A stretch of 8,100 bases of DNA. Origin: CAZVCG01 sp964626265. Its GTDB lineage: Bacteria > Pseudomonadota > Alphaproteobacteria > UBA9219. The first letter of the stretch is position 1; each line of letters opens with the position of its first letter. Under the pieces are notes generated by a model. That model did no database searches and was not told where the DNA came from. It was given only the letters and a program-made list of their open reading frames with translations. The DNA is taken from contig CAZVCG010000055.1 in assembly GCA_964626265.1 (NCBI GenBank), positions 1 through 8,100 on the forward strand, in the 5' to 3' direction. The translations under genes and the position numbers were made by a program. This document shows, in pieces, positions 5,988-8,100 of this stretch.

Positions 5988-6029
5988 TACTGATCCCTGA
6001 ATGCTGACCCTTGATCCCTGAAAGCTCAA
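5988..6029 (+). repeat. Phased heptanucleotide array at the purM start
   Basis: Six contiguous seven-base units: TACTGAT (5988-5994), CCCTGAA (5995-6001), TGCTGAC (6002-6008), CCTTGAT (6009-6015), CCCTGAA (6016-6022) and AGCTCAA (6023-6029). The final A is the first base of the purM ATG. The pattern is NNCTGAN with CCCTGAN favoured. There is no clear Shine-Dalgarno sequence; GAAAG (6020-6024) is at best a weak substitute. Confidence 0.75.
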
Positions 6030-7105
6030 TGCCGAATTCTGACAAATCACAAGGCGCCTATGCCGCTGCAGGCGTTGATATAGATGCCGGAAACGCCCTT
6101 GTTGAGGCCATCAAGCCTTTGGCCAAGGCGACGGCCCGTAAAGGGGCCGAGGCCGGTTTGGGCGGCTTCGGGGCGTTGTTCGACCTTAAGGCGGCGGGCT
6201 TCAAAGACCCCATTCTGGTCTCCACGACGGACGGCGTCGGCACAAAGCTGCGCGTCGCCATCGAAAGCAAACGCCACACGACGGTCGGCATTGACCTTGT
6301 CGCGATGTGCGTGAACGACCTTGTCGTTCAGGGTGCGGAGCCGCTTTTGTTTCTCGATTATTTCGCGTCAGGCAAACTGGATGTTACGGCAGCGCGCGAC
6401 GTGATCGCAGGCATTGCCGAAGGCTGCAAGATCGCTGGCTGCGCATTGGTTGGCGGCGAAACGGCTGAAATGCCCGGCATGTATGCGGGCGGCGATTACG
6501 ATCTTGCGGGCTTCTCATTGGGCGCGGTCGAGCGCGGCAACGTCTTGCCGCGCGGCGACGTGAAGGAGGGCGACATCGTCCTCGGCGTGGCTTCGAGCGG
6601 CGTGCACAGCAACGGTTTTTCGCTCGTGCGTAAAATCGTAAAAGACGAAAACCTTGGCTACGACGACCCCGCGCCGTTCGACCCAACCCAAAAACTCGGC
6701 GACGCCTTGCTGGAGCCGACGCGCATTTACGTTAAACCGGCTTTGGAAGCCGTGCGCACGGGGCACGTGAAAGCCATGGCGCACATCACGGGCGGCGGCT
6801 TGATTGAGAACATTCCGCGCGTTTTGCCGGATGGCCTCGGCGTATGGCTAAGCACGAAAACGTGGCCTGTGCCGCCGGTGTTCACATGGATGGCCAAGCA
6901 AGCCAACATCGACGGGCATGAAATGGCGCGGACCTTCAACTGCGGTATCGGATTCGTTCTGATTGTCGCGCGTGAAAACGCCGATGCGGTCATGAAAGTC
7001 TGGATAGATGCTGGAGAAAAAATCTATCGCATCGGCGAAGTCGAGACGAACAAGTCCGAACGCCGAGTCACGTTGCAGGGTGTGGACGCCTGCTGGCCGG
7101 GGTAG
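6029..7105 (+). CDS. purM: Phosphoribosylformylglycinamidine cyclo-ligase (AIR synthetase)
   Basis: Cytoplasmic ATP-dependent enzyme that closes the imidazole ring, converting FGAM to AIR in the fifth step of de novo purine synthesis. The 358 residues are close to the usual family length. Family motifs in order: YAAAGVDIDAGN (11-22), GLGGFGALFDL (43-53), the ATP-binding DGVGTKLRVA (68-77), GIDLVAMCVNDLVVQGAEPL (87-106), LDYFASGKLD (109-118), GCALVGGETAEMPGMY (137-152), DYDLAGFSLGAVE (156-168), GLASSG-like GVASSGVHSNGFSLVR (186-201) and AHITGGGLIENIPRVLP (251-267). The ATG at 6029 gives the normal family N terminus; a TTG six codons upstream is in frame but lies in repeat DNA. The gene diverges from the DUF2066 operon. 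purN, often directly downstream in Alphaproteobacteria, is not next to it here. Confidence 0.98.
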   Translation: MPNSDKSQGAYAAAGVDIDAGNALVEAIKPLAKATARKGAEAGLGGFGALFDLKAAGFKDPILVSTTDGVGTKLRVAIESKRHTTVGIDLVAMCVNDLVVQGAEPLLFLDYFASGKLDVTAARDVIAGIAEGCKIAGCALVGGETAEMPGMYAGGDYDLAGFSLGAVERGNVLPRGDVKEGDIVLGVASSGVHSNGFSLVRKIVKDENLGYDDPAPFDPTQKLGDALLEPTRIYVKPALEAVRTGHVKAMAHITGGGLIENIPRVLPDGLGVWLSTKTWPVPPVFTWMAKQANIDGHEMARTFNCGIGFVLIVARENADAVMKVWIDAGEKIYRIGEVETNKSERRVTLQGVDACWPG

Positions 7106-7130
7106 AGATAGAGCAAAGGGCGGACACAAT

Positions 7131-7171
7131 AAAAAGGTCCTGTAATGCGCAAATGATTATTTAGCCTTTTT
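7131..7171 (+). terminator. Possible purM terminator
   Basis: AAAAAGG (7131-7137) can pair with CCTTTTT (7165-7171), the latter continuing into T-rich sequence (TGTTGTTT). The stem is mainly A-T and the 27-base loop is large, although TAAT (7143-7146) and ATTA (7156-7159) may close part of it. Its position 25 bases after the purM stop is right, but the stem is weak. Confidence 0.35.
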
Positions 7172-7228
7172 GTTGTTTCCCCATCGTTAGGCCGGGAATG
7201 AGAGCTGTCTTTCTCGTCGCCGCCATCT

Positions 7229-7269
7229 TGTGATATAAAGGGAGATCCCTATATAAAGAACAAAGGGGG
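7229..7269 (+). promoter_or_regulatory. Promoter-like dyad and strong ribosome binding site of the PH-domain gene
   Basis: TTGTGA (7229-7234) and TATAAA (7252-7257) are 17 bases apart and would start transcription near 7263, leaving a very short leader. Between and across them lies an imperfect dyad: ATATA then AGGGA (7239-7243), centre GA, TCCCT (7246-7250), then ATAT. ATATAAAG also occurs twice (7233-7240 and 7251-7258). AGGGGG (7264-7269) six bases before the ATG is a strong Shine-Dalgarno sequence, unlike the heptad-preceded genes. The promoter and operator interpretations are inferred. Confidence 0.4.
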
Positions 7270-7275
7270 TGTTCC

Positions 7276-7875
7276 ATGGCCCGTTATGCCGACCGCATGC
7301 TCTTGCCGGACGAACACGTCATCTATACGACGGGCCTGCATTGGGTCGTTTACCGTTATGGGCTTTCGCTACTGCTCTATGGAGCGCTCATCGAGATATA
7401 TGCCGATCCCGTCATCACGACTGTTTGGGGTGCGGCGGTGGCGAGGTGGGTTTCCTTGCCGGTGGAATTGTTCGGCAACCTGTTGATCCTCGCAGGCGCG
7501 ATGCAGTTGTTTTTCGCCTTGTTGCGCCGCGCCTCTACGGAAATCGTCGTCACCAACCAGCGTGTGATAGCCAAAAGCGGCGTCGTGGCCGTGCGCGTAT
7601 ATCAAACGATGGTCAAGAAAGTGACCAGCGTGAACATAGAGCAATCGGTGATGGGCCGCATCCAGGGCTACGGCAACGTGACGGTTCTGGCCTCGGGCGG
7701 CGATTTGCCCGAAATCGACCATGTGGACGATCCGTTGAAGCTCTATCACTACGTCATGGGCACGTCGCGGGACGAATATAAGGCCGAAATCCGCGAGCTT
7801 GCCGCCAAGCCTGCGATTGAACACAAGGAACCCCCGCGCCTCAGCTCGATCCAGGGCGGGAAGAGGAAAGGATGA
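7276..7875 (+). CDS. Small membrane protein with a bacterial PH domain (YdbS-like, bPH_2)
   Basis: A 199-residue inner-membrane protein of unknown exact role. LLPDEHVIYTTGLHWVVY (9-26) matches the lead-in common to these proteins. Two hydrophobic segments follow (about 27-43 and 62-83), separated by a short loop. The cytoplasmic bacterial PH domain runs from TEIVVTNQRVIAKSGVVAVR (88-107) through VKKVTSVNIEQSVMGRIQGYGNVTVLASGG (113-142), where the QSVMGRIQGYG segment is the hallmark glycine turn of bPH_2 (PF03703). The C-terminal tail (about 165-199) is charged and probably disordered. The start is fixed by the strong AGGGGG ribosome binding site. It has its own promoter-like region and no operon partner in view. 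Bacterial PH proteins are often linked to envelope or stress functions, but nothing here specifies one. Confidence 0.82.
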   Translation: MARYADRMLLPDEHVIYTTGLHWVVYRYGLSLLLYGALIEIYADPVITTVWGAAVARWVSLPVELFGNLLILAGAMQLFFALLRRASTEIVVTNQRVIAKSGVVAVRVYQTMVKKVTSVNIEQSVMGRIQGYGNVTVLASGGDLPEIDHVDDPLKLYHYVMGTSRDEYKAEIRELAAKPAIEHKEPPRLSSIQGGKRKG

Positions 7876-7930
7876 TATCCGCGCGTCGTCTTCGCGTTCC
7901 TCCTTCGCCAAGGCATCGGAGAACATGAGC

Positions 7931-7953
7931 GCTAAAACCCTACGAGGTTTTGC
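7931..7953 (+). terminator. Hairpin downstream of the PH-domain gene
   Basis: AAAACC (7934-7939) pairs with GGTTTT (7946-7951) around CTACGA; GC/GC flanks can add pairs past a TA bulge. It lies 56 bases after the stop and ends in four Ts, so it may terminate the transcript in either direction. A second stem, GCTCAA (7989-7994)/TTGAGC (8002-8007) with a seven-base loop, lies further on without a T-run. The remainder of 7876-8100 shows no supported gene. Confidence 0.4.
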
Positions 7954-8045
7954 CGCATTCAACCGTTTTCTTCCACGGCGGCGTCTCGGCTCAATGAAAA
8001 GTTGAGCGGTATGAAATGTTAAACGGATAGCGTAGGCATCACTTG

Positions 8046-8058
8046 TAGGACTTACGCA
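8046..8058. other. TAGGACTTACGCA, resembling an insertion-sequence or MITE end
   Basis: This 13-base string resembles terminal inverted repeats I associate with some bacterial insertion sequences and their MITE derivatives, recalled from general knowledge rather than checked. A small dyad, TTTAAG (8061-8066)/CTTAA (8072-8076), follows it. The partner end, if any, would be outside the window. Confidence 0.2.
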
Positions 8059-8100
8059 AATTTAAGAATGGCTTAAGGAATGGTGTGATTCAAGATGGCA

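Noticed and set aside
6011..6028. TTG start for purM six codons upstream
   Set aside because: It lies within the heptad array, and the added residues are just translated repeat.
7369..7962. 197-residue minus-strand open frame opposite the PH-domain gene
   Set aside because: Antisense shadow of a gene with clear domain motifs; His/Arg-rich composition and no recognisable domain.
7799..8005. 68-residue plus-strand open frame overlapping the end of the PH-domain gene
   Set aside because: It begins inside the PH gene in another frame, lacks a ribosome binding site, and its Arg/Ser-rich product looks like out-of-frame GC-rich DNA.

Overview
The window looks like chromosomal DNA of an alphaproteobacterium with moderately high G+C. 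The main evidence is a minus-strand cluster, DUF2066 lipoprotein-like/secreted protein > AI-2E family (PerM-like) transporter > HdaA-type DnaA regulator, that diverges from purM. That arrangement is typical of Alphaproteobacteria (inference from known gene order; the exact order or family is not resolvable by eye).

Layout: positions 1-92 are intergenic and end in a phased heptanucleotide (CCCTNAN) array. A family-4 glycosyltransferase (93-1214, +) follows and converges on purA (1261-2553, -). A 260-base spacer (2554-2813) carries a terminator-like hairpin, several short palindromes and a possible purA promoter or leader hairpin. Then come hdaA (2814-3707, -), the PerM-like transporter (3720-4799, -) and the DUF2066 gene (4796-5908, -). 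These three are tightly packed (12-base gap, then a 4-base ATGA overlap) and read as one operon. Across a divergent spacer (5909-6028) lies purM (6029-7105, +). A 170-base spacer with a promoter-like dyad precedes a small membrane protein with a bacterial PH domain (7276-7875, +). Positions 7876-8100 hold two small hairpins and no convincing gene.

Functionally, purA and purM are the AMP branch and the AIR-forming step of purine synthesis; HdaA is expected to turn off DnaA-ATP at the replisome; the others are envelope-associated. There is no evidence in the window for a new multi-gene defence or mobile system.

The most unusual content is repetitive DNA. (1) GC-rich palindromic elements (head hairpin CCCTCCCC-TTGCGGG-AGGG) lie in frame inside two protein-coding genes: one copy in the glycosyltransferase (294-346) and a head-to-head pair in hdaA (3305-3430). 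They add peptides foreign to both families, as Rickettsia palindromic elements do. (2) Phased seven-base CCCTGAN-type arrays abut or include the start codons of three separate transcription units (glycosyltransferase, DUF2066 operon, purM), always in the same orientation relative to the gene and always where a Shine-Dalgarno sequence would be expected but is absent.
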